Assembly (NCBI GenBank): GCA_023248915.1
Contig: JAHFDQ010000105.1
Location: forward strand, 1 to 13,235
Source of the DNA: Archangiaceae bacterium
GTDB taxonomy: Bacteria; Myxococcota; Myxococcia; Myxococcales; Myxococcaceae
Length of the DNA: 13,235 nt
Reading direction: 5' to 3'
Position numbers and translations under genes: made by a program. Of the stretch, positions 12,381-13,235 are shown piece by piece (positions within the stretch are counted from its first letter, which is position 1; every line of letters starts with the position of its first letter). The notes beneath the pieces are model-generated. The model was not told the origin of the DNA. It ran no database searches and saw only the letters and a list, made by a program, of their open reading frames with translations.

Positions 12381-13235
12381 CTACTTCTGGCCGTCGACCT
12401 TCGAGCTGATGCGGCCCATCGCGGTCTTTGCAGCGGGGCCGAGGTCTGAATGCTCGCCGAGCACCATCAACTCCGAGAGCGCTTCCGCGGCCTCTTTGCC
12501 CACAAGGCCGACGAGCTGGAGGGCAAGTTGACGTACCGATACCGAGCGGTTGCCATCACGTGCGGCGGCCATGAGCGCGGGAACTGCGGCAGCGCCCGCG
12601 GCCATGATCATCTGCGTGGCCGCCTCCACTTGCCCGAGCTTCCCAATCCATTTGTCGAGATCGATCTGAGTTGGTTCGAGTCGCAGGCTCCCGTTCGCGT
12701 CGAAACTGCGCTCCACCCTACGACTGAAGAACCCCTTGGGCTTGACCGCGAACTGGCGAACGATTGTCTCGCGTCCCGGACGGCGCCAGAGCGCCAGCAC
12801 CGTGACTTCATCGGCCGCCGGAAGCTCCGAGGTCACAAGGTGCAGACTGAAGCGCCGGGGGATCGGCTGCTCAAAGGTCTCAATCGTCAGCAGCGTTCCG
12901 CCGCGGAATACGACCTTGGCCCTCAAGTCGACTTGTTCTGAAACCGGCGTCGTGTCGTTTGGCGGTGGCGGCCTCGGCGGCTCGGCCGCTTCACTCGCGA
13001 GGTCCGCCGCGAGGTCGACCTCGGTTTCTCGTGCGTGCTTCAGGGCCTCCTTGCCAACAAGGAAGACACCAGCCTCATGACTCCAGAAGACACCGCCACT
13101 GATTGACGCCAGAACGGCTTCAAGTCGGGATAACCGCCGATCTTCCGCCGCCAGGCAAGTAGAGAGCGCTGTCGTTGAGCGGGGGGGGGCTCGTGGAAGA
13201 GGAACGTGGCGTGACGGGGTGGCAGTCTTCGCCCT
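12381..13235 (-). CDS. HEAT-repeat-containing hypothetical protein, 5' end not resolved
   Basis: The frame is open on the minus strand from the right edge to a TAG at 12383-12381, but contains no ATG or GTG; the first conventional start is a TTG at 12926, giving 181 aa. Coding-like sequence continues upstream of that TTG: FLVGKEALKHARETEVDL, an acidic stretch, then a PPRPPPP linker. A longer or truncated product is therefore likely. After the linker comes a beta-rich region (RAKVVFRGGTLLTIETFEQP). The last ~90 residues show HEAT-like helical pairs (AGAAAVPALMAAARDGN, then QLALQLVGLVGKEAAEALSEL), typical of protein-protein scaffolds. The frame runs straight through copy 2 of the 38-bp repeat (as LAAEDRRLSRLEA) and a run of nine G at 13181-13189. 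Either the gene begins beyond the window, or its 5' end was lost at the repeat, or TTG is used. The function is unknown. Confidence 0.6.
   Translation of the reverse strand, partial: RAKTATPSRHVPLPRAPPRSTTALSTCLAAEDRRLSRLEAVLASISGGVFWSHEAGVFLVGKEALKHARETEVDLAADLASEAAEPPRPPPPNDTTPVSEQVDLRAKVVFRGGTLLTIETFEQPIPRRFSLHLVTSELPAADEVTVLALWRRPGRETIVRQFAVKPKGFFSRRVERSFDANGSLRLEPTQIDLDKWIGKLGQVEAATQMIMAAGAAAVPALMAAARDGNRSVSVRQLALQLVGLVGKEAAEALSELMVLGEHSDLGPAAKTAMGRISSKVDGQK
13117..13154. repeat. 38-bp direct repeat, copy 2 (candidate attachment site)
   Basis: Exact copy of 9760-9797 in the same orientation, with unrelated flanks on both sides (AACG before, GCAAGTAG after). It lies inside two open minus-strand frames that reach the window edge. 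Confidence 0.85.
13181..13189. repeat. nine-G homopolymer
   Basis: Nine consecutive G on the plus strand inside open minus-strand coding sequence. Tracts of this length can slip during replication or be miscounted in sequencing, and a change of one base would switch between the two overlapping open frames described here. Confidence 0.7.

Larger units (their letters stand above)
9760..13154. mobile_element. candidate small integrated element bounded by 38-bp direct repeats, no integrase seen
   Basis: The two perfect 38-bp copies lie 3,357 bp apart and enclose the block of unrecognised genes (9856-12926). The first gene starts 58 bp after copy 1. The enclosed genes look less strictly G/C-ending than pbpC and A2M: a hand count gives 37/60 G+C for 11101-11160 against 50/60 for 2521-2580. 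These are only two illustrative samples. No recombinase, transposase or replication gene is in the interval, so autonomous mobility is not supported. The alternatives are a satellite element moved in trans, a decayed element, or two copies of a dispersed chromosomal repeat. Confidence 0.35.
13040..13235 (-). pseudogene. alternative open frame entering from the right edge through the 38-bp repeat
   Basis: A second minus-strand frame, one base offset from the HEAT frame, is open from the edge to a TGA at 13042-13040 (64 codons). It reads FLFHEPPPAQRQRSLLAWRR, then the repeat-encoded KIGGYPDLK, then an unrelated tail ending LLARRP. At copy 1 the same repeat frame ends instead with RREGGMCDSK and a stop. 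If real, this is the 3' end of a gene whose original tail now lies 3.36 kb away. It overlaps the HEAT frame, and at most one is likely to be a gene at any point. Confidence 0.25.

Noticed and set aside
9760..13154. tRNA gene as the attachment site
   Set aside because: The 38-bp repeat lacks a recognisable T-loop or CCA-type 3' end, and no cloverleaf could be drawn around either copy.
1..13235. CRISPR array or rRNA genes
   Set aside because: No regularly spaced short repeats with unique spacers and no rRNA-like conserved segments were seen.

Overview
The window is very GC-rich DNA. Its strong G/C preference at third codon positions in the two large genes, together with the types of protein present, suggests a high-GC deltaproteobacterium, most likely Myxococcota. 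That is an inference from composition and gene style; no marker gene is present.

Layout. (1) Positions 1-1012 are a small accessory stretch. It holds a CxxC zinc-finger-like small protein (198-734, +), a perfect 8-bp hairpin at 121-141, and a possible gene start running off the left edge on the minus strand. (2) Positions 1013-9256 are an ordinary chromosomal pair on the minus strand: a 1978-aa bacterial alpha-2-macroglobulin (A2M) followed 3 nt later by pbpC (penicillin-binding protein 1C, 767 aa). This is the well-known yfhM-pbpC pairing, an envelope-defence module. The A2M keeps its CxEQ thioester motif and should trap proteases that enter the periplasm. PBP1C keeps all its glycosyltransferase and transpeptidase motifs and would repair damaged peptidoglycan. 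(3) Positions 9257-9855 hold no convincing gene but contain a 21-bp tandem repeat, a 13-bp perfect inverted repeat and the first copy of a 38-bp repeat. (4) Positions 9856-13235 hold five hypothetical genes: a 100-aa acidic helical protein and a 233-aa helical protein (apparently co-transcribed), a 294-aa membrane protein with a PH-like soluble domain, a 122-aa membrane protein, and a convergent HEAT-repeat protein that lacks a clear start in the window.

The most interesting observation is a perfect 38-bp direct repeat at 9760-9797 and 13117-13154. It brackets the hypothetical cassette almost exactly, and the sequences flanking the two copies are unrelated. This is what attL/attR of a small (3,357-bp) integrated element would look like. 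Joining the outer flanks through one copy also rebuilds an open minus-strand frame that ends a few codons past the repeat, as expected for integration at the 3' end of a gene. No integrase is visible in the window, so this would be a passively mobilised or decayed element, or else a dispersed repeat. None of the cassette proteins was recognised.
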